Assembly (NCBI GenBank): GCA_036881905.1
Contig: JBAJNN010000001.1
Span: 124,001 to 188,000, forward strand
DNA: 64,000 bases
Reading direction: 5' to 3'
Source: JBAJNN01 sp036881905
Lineage (GTDB): Bacteria > Pseudomonadota > Alphaproteobacteria > Rhizobiales > Im1
This document shows positions 1 to 9,099 of this stretch, one piece after another (position 1 is the stretch's first letter; the number at the start of each line of letters is the position of its first letter). A model generated the notes under the pieces. The model ran no database searches. It saw nothing but the letters and a program-made list of their open reading frames with translations, and had not been told where the DNA came from. A program made the position numbers and the translations under genes.

Positions 1-1164
1 GCGACCGCCCGGGCGATGGCCCGGCTCGGGGCGCGGATTTCACGCCAGCGTGATGGGGCGTGGCGCGTCGGCGGCGTTGGCGTCGGCGGGCTGCACCCCC
101 CCCGCGAATCACTTGATTTCGGCAATTCCGGCACGGGCGCGAGGCTGTGCCTTGGGGTCGTTGCGACCACCCCGATTGAGGCGACATTCAGCGGCGATGC
201 TTCATTACAAGCGAGGCCGATGGAACGGGTGACAGTGATTTTAGAGAAAATGGGCGCAAGATTTCCCGAAGGTAAAAGCCATTTACCGCTGAATATCAAA
301 GGCACGAAAAACCCGATCCCGATTACGCATCGGCTGACGATACCATCGGCCCAAATTAAATCCGCAATCCTACTGGCTGCCCTGAATACACCCGGGACCA
401 CCACGGTCGTTGAGCCGGTTGCAACCCGCGACCACACGGAACGTCTGCTCAAGACTTTCGGTGCAGCTATCGAAATCACAACCGGTGCCTATGGCCGCCG
501 CACTGCCGTAACCGGATTTGCCGAGCTTGTCGCGCAGCCGGTTCGTGTGCCGGGCGATGCAAGTTCGGCGGCTTTCCCGATGGTCGCCGCATTGGTGACG
601 CCGAATTCGTCGCTGGTTCTCGACACTATCTTGCTCAATCCAACCCGATGCGGTCTTATCGAGACGCTGCGTGAAATGGGCGCCGACATCACGGTGAGTA
701 ATGAAAGGATGATGGGCGGTGAACCGGTTGGCGATCTCATGATCCGCTCCAGCCGTCTCAAAGGCGTGGCAGTGCCGGCCGCACGGGCAGCGTCAATGAT
801 CGATGAATACCCGGTTCTCGCCATTGCCGCCGCCTGCGCCGAAGGGTTCACGAAAATGCCCGGGATCGACGCGTTGCGGGTCAAGGAGAGTGACCGCCTC
901 AACACCGTTGCAACCGGACTTGCGGCCAATGGCGTGGACGTCCGCTCCGGTCGCGACTGGCTGCATGTCGAAGGCTGTGGCGCACCCCCCGGCGGAGCCA
1001 TGGTCGAAACCCGTATGGATCACCGTATCGCCATGGCCTTTCTGGTTTTGGGTCTTGCCGCGCGGGCCCCGGTCGGGATCGATGACGGCTCCATGATTAA
1101 AACCAGTTTCCCGGGCTTCACCGCTTTCATGAACCGGCTTGGAGCCCATATCGAGGAGGGTTAA
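1..1164 (+). CDS. aroA: 3-phosphoshikimate 1-carboxyvinyltransferase (EPSP synthase), 5' truncated by window edge
   Basis: This enzyme joins shikimate-3-phosphate and phosphoenolpyruvate in the cytoplasmic shikimate pathway. The reading frame is open from base 1 (387 codons visible), so roughly the first 60 residues lie outside the window. Visible family motifs are LDFGNSGTGARL, PSAQIKSA, PGDASSAAFP, DEYPVLA, RVKESDRL, DHRIAMAF and KTSFPGF. The pattern matches class II (Agrobacterium CP4-like) synthases better than the E. coli type. At the glyphosate-discriminating position, where CP4 has NAAT, this protein has NSGT, so the glycine seen in ordinary synthases is present. cmk follows after 9 bases, an arrangement common in alphaproteobacteria. 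Confidence 0.96.
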   Translation, partial: ATARAMARLGARISRQRDGAWRVGGVGVGGLHPPRESLDFGNSGTGARLCLGVVATTPIEATFSGDASLQARPMERVTVILEKMGARFPEGKSHLPLNIKGTKNPIPITHRLTIPSAQIKSAILLAALNTPGTTTVVEPVATRDHTERLLKTFGAAIEITTGAYGRRTAVTGFAELVAQPVRVPGDASSAAFPMVAALVTPNSSLVLDTILLNPTRCGLIETLREMGADITVSNERMMGGEPVGDLMIRSSRLKGVAVPAARAASMIDEYPVLAIAAACAEGFTKMPGIDALRVKESDRLNTVATGLAANGVDVRSGRDWLHVEGCGAPPGGAMVETRMDHRIAMAFLVLGLAARAPVGIDDGSMIKTSFPGFTAFMNRLGAHIEEG

Positions 1165-1173
1165 GCAAACAGC

Positions 1174-1809
1174 ATGATTATTGCCGTGGACGGCCCGGCG
1201 GCGGCAGGCAAGGGCACGCTGGCGCGGCGTCTCGGACGCCATTACGGCCTTATCCATCTCGATACCGGCCTGCTCTATCGTGCGGTGGCACTGGCTGTTT
1301 TACGCGCCCACGGGGACCCCGGCGATGAGGCGGCGGCAACCCATGCGGCGCGCGGGCTCGAATATCCGCTATCGGATACGGGTGAACTGCGCCAGGCGGA
1401 GGTCACCCACGCAGCCTCTCTAGTCGCAACCATGCAAGGCGTACGCAAGGCGGTTTTGGACTATCAGGTCAGTATGGCGCAAAGGCCGCCGGGCGCGATT
1501 CTCGACGGGCGCGACATTGGCACTGTAATATGCCCGCAAGCCGATGTGAAACTTTTCGTCACCGCCAACCGGCCTGAGCGCGCCAGACGCCGCTATCTGG
1601 AGCTTAGGGCGTCAGGTCGGGAGGCTTCCATGTCATCGGTCTACCGCGATCTCACCGAGCGTGACGAGCGTGACGAAAACCGCCTTCACGCGCCGTTGCG
1701 CAGGCCTAAGGATGCCTACTTGCTGGATACTTCGAATTTGGATATAGACTGTACGTTCGCAACAGCTGTCCGGTTTATCGACAGGCATAAGGGGTCAAAA
1801 CGCGCCTGA
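1174..1809 (+). CDS. cmk: Cytidylate kinase
   Basis: CMP/dCMP kinase of pyrimidine nucleotide salvage, 211 residues, cytoplasmic. The N-terminus IIAVDGPAAAGKGTLARRL contains the P-loop (GPAAAGKGT), followed by the LDTGLLYRAVA substrate segment. DGRDIGTVICPQADVKLFVTA and the RARRRYLEL lid region are typical of the family. The gene sits 9 bases after aroA and 153 bases before rpsA, the widespread aroA-cmk-rpsA order, so it is probably co-transcribed with aroA. Length is normal for the family. Confidence 0.96.
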   Translation: MIIAVDGPAAAGKGTLARRLGRHYGLIHLDTGLLYRAVALAVLRAHGDPGDEAAATHAARGLEYPLSDTGELRQAEVTHAASLVATMQGVRKAVLDYQVSMAQRPPGAILDGRDIGTVICPQADVKLFVTANRPERARRRYLELRASGREASMSSVYRDLTERDERDENRLHAPLRRPKDAYLLDTSNLDIDCTFATAVRFIDRHKGSKRA

Positions 1810-1962
1810 TCGGATTTGCCAACGTTCGGCAGCAAGGCAAAACTGTCCGTCTTGCGTGGGGACCGTATTGTCGGTTAGATGCCCCCGTGTGGGCGGGATG
1901 TCCTGCGGGCCTATCTCTCCTGTGGGCCTTCGTATAGTGTTTAACGGAAAGAAGGGGTTTTA

Positions 1963-3711
1963 ATGGCTGAAACACAAGCAACGGAAACGCTGAATCCGAT
2001 GCGCGAGGAATTTGCCCGTCTGCTCGAAGAGAGTCTCGATCGCGGCAATCTTGCGGAAGGGTCTGTGGTAAAAGGCAACATCACCGCCATGGAAAATGAT
2101 TTTGCCATTATCGACGTCGGGCTGAAGACGGAAGGGCGGGTGGCGCTTCGTGAGTTTCACAGGCCTGAGCAGGAGGTTTCAGTCAAGGTCGGCGATGAGG
2201 TCGAGGTTTATCTGGAGCGAGTGGAAAATGCGCTCGGCGAGGCCGTATTGTCACGTGAGAAGGCACGTCGCGAGGAGGCCTGGCAGCGTCTTGAAACGCT
2301 TTTCGCGAACGATGAACGCGTGGATGGGCAGATTTTTGGCCGGGTGAAAGGAGGTTTCATGGTCGATCTCAATGGGGCGGTCGCCTTTCTGCCGGGCTCT
2401 CAGGTGGATATTCGTCCGATCCGCGACGTAACCCCTCTGCTCGATATTGTCCAACCCTTCCGGGTGCTTAAACTGGACAGGCGTCGCGGCAATATTGTGG
2501 TGTCACGCCGCGCCATTCTTGAGGAGACTCGCGCCGAACAGCGTTCCGAGCTGGTCCAAAGCCTGGCTGAGGATCAGGTGCTCGAAGGGGTGGTCAAGAA
2601 TATTACCGATTACGGCGCCTTCGTTGATCTTGGCGGTATCGACGGTCTCCTGCATGTCACCGACATTTCCTGGAAACGCGTCAGGCACCCGGGCGATGTT
2701 TTGTCCGTAGGCCAGACCGTCAAAGTGCGGATCATCAGGATAAACCCCGAAACCCAACGCATCAGCCTCGGTATGAAACAGCTTGAAAAGGACCCTTGGG
2801 AGGGGGTCAAAGACAAGTATCCCGCCAGCATGAAGCTCAATGGCAAAGTCACCAATATCACCGATTACGGCGCCTTTGTGGAGCTGGAAGAAGGAGTTGA
2901 AGGTCTGGTTCACGTCTCCGAGATGAGCTGGACCAGGAAAAACATACACCCCGGCAAGGTGTTGTCCATAGGCGAGGAGATCGAGGTTATGGTGCTTGAG
3001 GTCGATCCCAACAAACGCCGCATCTCGCTTGGTCTCAAACAATGCCGGGAAAATCCTTGGAAAACCTTTGCCGACAAACGCCCCGAAGGAAGCCGGATCG
3101 AGGGGCCAATCAAGAATATCACTGAATTTGGCCTGTTCATTGGTCTCGATGGTGACGTCGATGGTATGGTTCATCTCTCCGATCTTGACTGGAAGCGTGC
3201 GAGCGAGGAGGCCATAAAAAGCTATGCCAAGGGAGATGTCGTCAAGGCGGTCGTTTTAGATGTCGATGTTGAAAAAGAACGGATCAGCTTAGGCATAAAG
3301 CAGCTTGAGGATGATCCAATGAAGTCTTTAAGCGGCTTCAAAAAGGGTGCGGTGGTCACCTGCAAGGTTATCGGGGTCAAGGATAACGGCCTTGATGTAG
3401 AGATTGCCGAAAGTGAGTTCACGACCTTTGTGCGCCGGGCTGAGTTGTCGCGTGAACGCTCCGAACAGCGCAGTAAACGATTTGCCGTCGGCGATAAATT
3501 CGACGCCCGCGTAACCCAGATCGACAAGGCCAACCGCAAGATTTTGGTATCGATAAAGGCGCTTGAAATCGCGCGGGAAAAAGAAGCCATCGCCCAATAT
3601 GGCTCAGCCGATTCCGGAGCCTCGCTTGGCGAGATTCTCGGCGCGGCCCTGTCCAAAGCGCAAAAGGTCGCCGGCAATTCGTCTCAAGAAGGACAGAGCG
3701 AAGTCAAATAG
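1963..3711 (+). CDS. rpsA: 30S ribosomal protein S1
   Basis: S1 binds mRNA on the 30S subunit and helps initiate translation of structured messages. The 582-residue product shows tandem S1/OB-fold repeats with the hallmark GxVxNITDYGAFVDLGGIDGLLHVTDISW pattern, in shortened or varied form, near residues 30-100, 115-180, 205-275, 290-360, 375-445 and 460-530. This gives the usual six domains. A purine-rich ribosome site (GAAAGAAGGGG) precedes ATG 1963. The 153-base leader after cmk could carry S1 autoregulation, but no specific element was recognised. The ihfB gene that often follows rpsA in proteobacteria is absent; a terminator comes next instead. Confidence 0.97.
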   Translation: MAETQATETLNPMREEFARLLEESLDRGNLAEGSVVKGNITAMENDFAIIDVGLKTEGRVALREFHRPEQEVSVKVGDEVEVYLERVENALGEAVLSREKARREEAWQRLETLFANDERVDGQIFGRVKGGFMVDLNGAVAFLPGSQVDIRPIRDVTPLLDIVQPFRVLKLDRRRGNIVVSRRAILEETRAEQRSELVQSLAEDQVLEGVVKNITDYGAFVDLGGIDGLLHVTDISWKRVRHPGDVLSVGQTVKVRIIRINPETQRISLGMKQLEKDPWEGVKDKYPASMKLNGKVTNITDYGAFVELEEGVEGLVHVSEMSWTRKNIHPGKVLSIGEEIEVMVLEVDPNKRRISLGLKQCRENPWKTFADKRPEGSRIEGPIKNITEFGLFIGLDGDVDGMVHLSDLDWKRASEEAIKSYAKGDVVKAVVLDVDVEKERISLGIKQLEDDPMKSLSGFKKGAVVTCKVIGVKDNGLDVEIAESEFTTFVRRAELSRERSEQRSKRFAVGDKFDARVTQIDKANRKILVSIKALEIAREKEAIAQYGSADSGASLGEILGAALSKAQKVAGNSSQEGQSEVK

Positions 3712-3770
3712 TCTCGATGGGGCATGGGCCGTCGGGCCTTGTAAAGGCCGTCAGGCTATCCCTTTGCCTT

Positions 3771-3809
3771 CAAGGCCTCCGCAAAACCACCTTGCGGGGG
3801 CCTTGTTTT
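3771..3809 (+). terminator. Rho-independent terminator after rpsA
   Basis: A perfect 14-bp stem (one G-T pair) pairs 3771-3784 with 3792-3805 around a 7-base loop, followed by TTTTA. It lies 60 bases after the rpsA stop and should end the aroA-cmk-rpsA transcript. Confidence 0.9.
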
Positions 3810-3945
3810 ACCCCTGACGGCCTGTTATCCTGATGAGGAGTTGGCGTTATCGTCGCATTGATTTGATCTGACCGTTTCGCTCAAACGCGCCCCGATAGTC
3901 GGATTCCAGTGTTACCTCCAATGGTGAAAACCGGCTAACTTCGGT

Positions 3946-5286
3946 ATGGATGCTGTATTGCCAAAACGCAATATTGCCGTTGTCGGTGCGGGAATTTCCG
4001 GGCTGGCCGCCGCGTGGCTGTTGAGCCGGTCCTGCACTGTTAGCCTGTATGAAAAACAAAACCGTCTTGGCGGCCATTGCAACACAGTTAATGTCGGGCA
4101 AACTCCGGTCGATACCGGATTCATCGTCTATAATAAAAGGAATTATCCCAATCTGGCGGCGCTCTTTGCTCATCTCGGCATGGGCACCATCGTGACAGAT
4201 ATGTCCTTTTCGGCCTCGTTCGATCGAGGAAAATTCGAATATGGCGGCGGAGAACTAAGCTCGCTCATTGCGCAAAAACGCAATCTCTTCCGCCCGCGGT
4301 TCTGGAGAATGATCCGTGATATCATACGATTCTACTGCGAAGCGCCGCTCGTCCTCGCGCGAGACAGACCTCAAGAGCAAACTCTAGGTGAGTATCTGAC
4401 GGCCGGCAAATACAGCGATGCCTTCATCAATAACCATCTCCTGGCGATGGGCGCGGCGATCTGGTCGATTCCCGTCGAGACCATGATGGCCTACCCGTTA
4501 GTGACATTCGTGCGCTTCTGCCACAATCATGGTCTGTTACAGTTCCGTAATCGGCCGCAATGGCGCAGCGTGTCTGGTGGTTCGCGCGAATATGTAAAAC
4601 GAATGGCAAAAGCAATTTCAGGTGGTATTATCCTAAATTGTGAAATCGTGGCGGCAGGCCCTTTGCAAGATGGTGGAGCCTATGTCGAGGATCGAAACGG
4701 ACACCGCGCGTTTTATGATGAAATTGTCCTTGCCTGCCACGCGGATCAGGCCCTCAACATGCTGTGCCCCCCCGGCCCAACCGTGCAGAACATATTGTCG
4801 GCATTCAGATATGAGCGTAATTTGGCGGTCTTGCACAGTGACGAGGCGTTGATGCCTAAAAATCGCAAAATATGGTCGAGCTGGAATTACCTGTCGGAAC
4901 GAATGGCGGGCAAAGAAAAACTTTGCGTGACATACTGGATGAACAGATTGCAGCGTCTCGACCATGACCGCCCGCTTTTCGTAACGCTCAACCCGTCGCA
5001 ACCACCGCGCAAGGGCCGTGTCATCGAATCCTTCCAGTATGAGCATCCCTCATTCGACGCCCATGCGATCGGCGCGCAGAAATTGCTGGCTTCAATCCAG
5101 GGCAAACAGAATATCTGGTATTGCGGTAGCTATTTCGGCTATGGATTCCACGAAGATGCTCTTCTCTCGGGTCTGGCAGTCGCCGAGGCGATTGGCGGGA
5201 TCAAACGCCCATGGGCTGTCGAAAGGGACGGTCGCCACCCGCACATAATGGCGTCCTCGCCGTCCCTGGCGGTTGGGGCGACATGA
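3946..5286 (+). CDS. FAD-dependent amine-oxidase-family protein of the fatty-acid modification operon
   Basis: 446-residue flavoprotein. The N-terminus has a Rossmann dinucleotide fold (VVGAGISGLAAAWLL, residues 11-25), followed by the FAD-contacting YEKQNRLGGH and the segment PVDTGFIVYN typical of the NAD(P)-binding/amine oxidase family next to cfa genes. The C-terminal IWYCGSYFGYGFHEDALLSGLAVAEAI is the second FAD-binding motif. The stop overlaps the next start (ATGA at 5283-5286), so it is translationally coupled to the DUF1365 gene. Orthologous clusters in Rhodobacter are tied to singlet-oxygen stress and to modified (cyclopropane or furan) fatty acids. The exact substrate here is inferred, probably a methylated acyl chain. 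Confidence 0.85.
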   Translation: MDAVLPKRNIAVVGAGISGLAAAWLLSRSCTVSLYEKQNRLGGHCNTVNVGQTPVDTGFIVYNKRNYPNLAALFAHLGMGTIVTDMSFSASFDRGKFEYGGGELSSLIAQKRNLFRPRFWRMIRDIIRFYCEAPLVLARDRPQEQTLGEYLTAGKYSDAFINNHLLAMGAAIWSIPVETMMAYPLVTFVRFCHNHGLLQFRNRPQWRSVSGGSREYVKRMAKAISGGIILNCEIVAAGPLQDGGAYVEDRNGHRAFYDEIVLACHADQALNMLCPPGPTVQNILSAFRYERNLAVLHSDEALMPKNRKIWSSWNYLSERMAGKEKLCVTYWMNRLQRLDHDRPLFVTLNPSQPPRKGRVIESFQYEHPSFDAHAIGAQKLLASIQGKQNIWYCGSYFGYGFHEDALLSGLAVAEAIGGIKRPWAVERDGRHPHIMASSPSLAVGAT

Positions 5287-6119
5287 TGGGACACTGGAAG
5301 TCGGCGGTGTTTGAAGGCGCAGTGACGCATCGCCGTTTGCGCCCGCGTGAGCACAAACTACGCTATCGCGTATTTTCGTTCCTGCTGGAGCTCGATGAAA
5401 TCGACGAACTGCACTTACGGCTGAAAGTGTTCAGTCGCAACCGCTTCAACCTGTTTTCCTTTTACGACCGGGATCACGCGGACGGCAAGAACGGCTCGGT
5501 CGCACGAAAAATCAGGACCATACTGCGCGACCATGGGCTTGGTGATTGCTCCGCTCGAATCCACATCCTGTGTTACCCGCGGATTTTGGGTTTCGTCTTC
5601 AACCCGCTCAGCGTCTATTTCTGCCACCGCGCAAACGGAGACATCGGAGCCATTTTATATGAGGTCTCGAACACCTTCGCCCAACGCCACAGCTACCTGA
5701 TTGCGGTCAACCGGGATATGATTGGCGACAATGGGATCATTCGCCAAAATTGCGCCAAACGGTTTTACGTCTCTCCCTTTATCGCCATGGACGTGGATTA
5801 TCACTTCAAAATCTATCCGCCCGATAAGAGGGTCATGATCGGCATCTGTGAGACCGACCGTAACGGCGCGTTGCTGACGGCGGCTTTTTCCGGCGAGCGG
5901 ACCGCGCTTTCGGACCGTAATCTCGCGCGGCTGTTTGCGCTCCACCCGTTGATGACCGTCAAGGTGATCGCGGGTATTTACTGGCAGGCAATGCGCCTGT
6001 GGCGCAAGAAAATCGCGTTGCATAAGCGCCCTCCCCCACCGGGCCGGGCCGTCACCTGCGTTATCGGTGCGTCGGCGAACGCATCGAAGGCAAAAGCGGT
6101 GAACCCCAATGCCGGTTAA
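5283..6119 (+). CDS. DUF1365 family protein
   Basis: 278-residue DUF1365 protein. The start at 5283 was chosen because MMGHWKSAVFEGAVTHRR begins the conserved domain and the ATG overlaps the upstream stop. Conserved stretches include HRRLRPREHKLRYRVFSFLLELDEI, the segment around FNPLSVYFCHR (about residue 115) and KRFYVSPFIAMDVDYHF. DUF1365 genes almost always lie between an FAD amine-oxidase-like gene and a cfa-like gene. The biochemical role is unknown, with a link to lipid modification inferred only from this linkage. It overlaps the cfa start by 11 bases, so all three genes form one operon. Confidence 0.85.
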   Translation: MMGHWKSAVFEGAVTHRRLRPREHKLRYRVFSFLLELDEIDELHLRLKVFSRNRFNLFSFYDRDHADGKNGSVARKIRTILRDHGLGDCSARIHILCYPRILGFVFNPLSVYFCHRANGDIGAILYEVSNTFAQRHSYLIAVNRDMIGDNGIIRQNCAKRFYVSPFIAMDVDYHFKIYPPDKRVMIGICETDRNGALLTAAFSGERTALSDRNLARLFALHPLMTVKVIAGIYWQAMRLWRKKIALHKRPPPPGRAVTCVIGASANASKAKAVNPNAG

Positions 6120-7386
6120 CGATACTATCCCGCCTTCATTGCCGTTTGCCCTGCGCATGAGACTAGCGCCGGTTTTGGGCGGCTTGTTCGGCGACCATAG
6201 TGTATTGCGGCCCGTATTGCGTCATGTCTTTTCGCGCCTGTGCTTCGGCCGGCTTTGCCTGGCGTTGCCCGATGGCGAAATGCTGTATTTCACCGGCATC
6301 GGGCGGAAAGAGCAACAGGCGGTTTTGCGAATCCATGACTGGCGCGCCCTGCGGCGGCTGGCAACGGGGGGAGCTGCTGCTTTCGCCGAAGCCTATATCG
6401 ACGGGGAATGGAGCAGCCCCGATCTGATCGGTTTGATGCGGGTGGCGATGCTGAATGAGACACTGATCCGCCCCTACCTTGCCGGTGGAACGCTCGCGCG
6501 TCTCATCGCCCGCCTCGGCCATTTGCGCAACGCCAACACCATCAACGGGTCGCAACGCAATATCGCCCGTCATTACGACCTGGGGAACGATTTTTTCAAG
6601 CAATGGCTCGATCGCGGCATGACCTATTCATCGGCCTATTATCGCAGCCGAACCATGAGCCTTGAAGAAGCGCAAAGGGCCAAATACGACCGTATTTGCG
6701 AGCTCGCTTCCCTGCGAGGCGGCGAGCGTATTCTCGAGGTCGGCTGCGGTTGGGGCGGGTTTGCCGCGATCACGGCGGGCGAGCACGGTTGCCAAGTGAC
6801 CGGGCTGACGTTATCACGCCAACAATTGACCGGCGCAAGACGGCGTCTGTCGGCAATGGGGCTGGATGCCCAAACCGACATTGTGCTGCGCGACTATCGC
6901 CACCAGGGCGGCAGCTTCGACAAGATCGTCTCGATCGAGATGTTCGAGGCGGTGGGGGAAGCCTATTGGCCAGCCTATTTCAGGATGATCAAGAGTTGCC
7001 TTAAATCCGGTGGCACGGCGGTTTTGCAGATCATCACCATCGACGAGACCCGATTCGAAGCCTACCGAAAGGGCGCGGATTTCATCCAGCGTCATATTTT
7101 CCCCGGCGGAGTGCTGCCCTCGCCGAAGGCGCTGGCCCGCGAGGCGCGCAAGGCCGGTCTGGCCATTACCCATCGCGAATTTTTCGGCCAATCCTATGCG
7201 ATAACACTTTGCGAATGGCAAAGGCGGTTTCAGCGCGGCTGGCATAAAATCGCCGCACATGGCTATGATATTCGCCTGAAGCGAATGTGGGAATATTATT
7301 TCTGTTATTGCGAGACCGGCTTTGCCATGGGATCGATCGATGTCGGCTGGTTCGTTATCGAACATACGCGGGAGGCCGAAACGTAG
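6109..7386 (+). CDS. cfa: Cyclopropane-fatty-acyl-phospholipid synthase family methyltransferase
   Basis: SAM-dependent methyltransferase acting on unsaturated acyl chains of membrane phospholipids (425 residues). Family signatures are NIARHYDLGNDFFKQWLD with MTYSSAYY (about residues 145-170), SAM motif I EVGCGWGGFA (about 205), IEMFEAVGE (about 281), FIQRHIFPGG (about 325) and YYFCYCETGF near the C-terminus. The ATG at 6109 overlaps the DUF1365 gene. In Rhodobacter sphaeroides similar enzymes take part either in cyclopropanation or in a methylation step toward furan fatty acids. Sequence alone does not tell which applies here. Confidence 0.88.
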   Translation: MPVNDTIPPSLPFALRMRLAPVLGGLFGDHSVLRPVLRHVFSRLCFGRLCLALPDGEMLYFTGIGRKEQQAVLRIHDWRALRRLATGGAAAFAEAYIDGEWSSPDLIGLMRVAMLNETLIRPYLAGGTLARLIARLGHLRNANTINGSQRNIARHYDLGNDFFKQWLDRGMTYSSAYYRSRTMSLEEAQRAKYDRICELASLRGGERILEVGCGWGGFAAITAGEHGCQVTGLTLSRQQLTGARRRLSAMGLDAQTDIVLRDYRHQGGSFDKIVSIEMFEAVGEAYWPAYFRMIKSCLKSGGTAVLQIITIDETRFEAYRKGADFIQRHIFPGGVLPSPKALAREARKAGLAITHREFFGQSYAITLCEWQRRFQRGWHKIAAHGYDIRLKRMWEYYFCYCETGFAMGSIDVGWFVIEHTREAET

Positions 7387-7475
7387 TCCCGTTCGCTTTA
7401 TCCGTCAAGCCGGGGCGGGGTATGGGATGACAGAGAGCCATATCGCCGGTTCCCGTGCTTAAAAGGGAAGCAAAG

Positions 7476-8119
7476 ATGCAAGAAAGAGTAATCGCTCCTA
7501 TCATGTCACTGTTTTTAACCGGATGCACAGCGATGAAACCACAGGATTTTGCTCAGGACAAACCGCGATTCGACGTTTTTGAATATTTTTCCGGCAAGAC
7601 TCGCACCTGGGGGGATTTTTGAGGATCGTTTCGGCGCGTTGCGCCGGCAATTCACGGTGGAGGTGATCGGCGCGATCGATGGCGATATTCTGAAACTGGA
7701 AGAAGATTTTCTTTATAAGGATGGGGGGGAAGGATCACCGCATATGGAAAATCCGCCGGATCGGAGAGCATGAGTATGAAGGCCGCGCCGACGATATCAT
7801 CGGCGTGGCAAGGGGAGTGCAATATGGCAACGCCTCGAACTGGAGCTATGACATGGCGCTCAAAATCGGTGGTCGCCGTTGGCAAGTCAGCTTCGATGAC
7901 TGGATGTTTCTCCAAGGCGACGAAGTTGCGACTAACCGGGCGCATGTTCGCAAATGGGGTTTTAGCATCAGCGAAGTGTCGCTGTTTTTCACCAAGCCGC
8001 CATCGGCCGCCACAACTCGGCGAATAAACTCTAAGCACGGCCCTGGCAAGACTCAAAGCCCGTCATCGTTGTTTATCCCGCTTATTGTCCGGTTAAGCTT
8101 GTGCAAGACTCTGAAGTAG
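7476..8119 (+). pseudogene. DUF3833 family lipoprotein, split by two G-tract frameshifts
   Basis: The three pieces read together as a DUF3833 protein. Frame 1 from ATG 7476 gives a signal peptide with lipobox LTGC and ends in FEYFSGKTRTWGDF at a TGA. Frame 2 continues as GIFEDRFGALRRQFTVEV through EEDFLYKDGG. Frame 3 continues DHRIWKIRRIGEHEYEGRADDIIG to FDDWMFLQ and SEVSLFFTKP. One extra G in the G6 run at 7609-7614 and one in the G7 run at 7723-7729 explain both shifts. The last frame runs on to 8119, past the usual family end, and overlaps the convergent SDR gene. It belongs to the cfa operon by position. Homopolymer sequencing errors cannot be excluded. Confidence 0.75.
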
Positions 8120-8850
8120 ATTTTATAGGGCAGAATACGCGCCAGTTTGAGCCGCCAGACAAGGGGAAAGGGAAAGGCGATTTCAAACGCATCATTTTTA
8201 ATCAAATCATTATAGATATAATCGGCAGCCTCTTCAGTAGTCTTTATGTGAGGCATCCTGAAATTGTTTTTCTCCGTCAGGCGGGTTTTGACGAAACCCG
8301 GATTGATAAGCCGCACCGTCACGCCCGATCCGGCAAGCTCGGCGTGCAGCGCCTCGCACAGATTGATGAGAGCCGCCTTGCTCGGCCCATATGCGGCCGT
8401 GCCGGGCAAACCGCGATAGCCGGCAAGCGAGGCGATGACCGCGATCTCGCCTGATCCGCGCATACGCATTTTCGCCAGCAAGGGAGCAAGGCAATTTGTA
8501 ACCCCGAGGTAATTGACGCGCATATGCTCTTCCACCATGTCGGCGGAAAACCTATCCACAGCCATGGGAGAATAAATCGCGGCGGCAAGAATGACCAGAT
8601 TCGGCAAACCGAAATGTGCCTCGATCGCGGCCAGAGCCTCATCGATAGTGGCATGATCGGTGACGTCAAGCGCAATGGCGTGAATATTTTTCCGGCCCGC
8701 GGCCAGTTCCTCCAGCCTATCTTTACTGCGCGCCGAGGCAATGATGTTGCGGCTGGCGTCACTGGCCATTTTCGCCAGTTTTTCGACCAACGCCGCGCCA
8801 ATCCCCGTTGACGCCCCGATCACCCAGATTGTTCGCCAATATTTTGCCAT
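8053..8850 (-). CDS. Short-chain dehydrogenase/reductase
   Basis: 265-residue classical SDR. The N-terminal NAD(P)-binding motif is GASTGIGAAL (about residues 12-21), with the later LAAAI variant of the NNAG motif. Catalytic residues lie in IASLAGYRGLPGTAAYGPSKAAL, giving Ser about 141 and the YxxxK tyrosine/lysine pair about 154/158. INPGFVKTRLT follows as the usual post-catalytic loop. SDRs of this type accompany cfa/DUF1365/DUF3833 operons in other alphaproteobacteria, so a role in lipid modification is likely although it is transcribed convergently. The substrate is unknown. Confidence 0.85.
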   Translation of the reverse strand: MAKYWRTIWVIGASTGIGAALVEKLAKMASDASRNIIASARSKDRLEELAAGRKNIHAIALDVTDHATIDEALAAIEAHFGLPNLVILAAAIYSPMAVDRFSADMVEEHMRVNYLGVTNCLAPLLAKMRMRGSGEIAVIASLAGYRGLPGTAAYGPSKAALINLCEALHAELAGSGVTVRLINPGFVKTRLTEKNNFRMPHIKTTEEAADYIYNDLIKNDAFEIAFPFPLVWRLKLARILPYKIYFRVLHKLNRTISGINNDDGL

Positions 8851-9000
8851 TCCACCTTCTATAGATTACAGAACCTGCTGGCATCACTGTTTTTTGAGCA
8901 TACGAAACGCTTGCTCATTATGACGATAGCCCATTATGTCAATAGGGGTAACCGGGGTTTGGAATATTACGCCCTGGTGCCGAAAACGGCACCTTCGTGC

Positions 9001-9056
9001 AAAATTTAACCTTTTTAAATTTTTTAGTTGACATGGGGGGTTTTCATTGGTAGAGG
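9001..9056 (+). promoter_or_regulatory. Candidate promoter with upstream AT-rich palindrome
   Basis: A perfect -35 hexamer TTGACA (9028-9033) is followed after 17 bases by a weak -10 (TAGAGG, 9051-9056). Immediately upstream is a 9-bp inverted repeat, AAAATTTAA (9001-9009) and TTAAATTTT (9015-9023), which could be a regulator site. It lies in the 249-base gap before the halogenase-like gene and is the only obvious promoter for that operon. The rest of the gap from 8851 holds nothing recognisable. Confidence 0.35.
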
Positions 9057-9099
9057 CGACTCTGGATGTAAGAAACAGGTTAAACTAGTGGAGGAATAA

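Noticed and set aside
489..1257. Long minus-strand frames inside aroA
   Set aside because: Antisense shadows of a strongly conserved gene.
2503..3174. 223-codon minus-strand frame inside rpsA
   Set aside because: Shadow frame from codon bias; no ribosome site or known domain.
3850..3945. TGATCT upstream of the FAD gene as an RpoE/ChrR-type promoter
   Set aside because: The -35-like hexamer has no matching -10 at the expected 18-base spacing.
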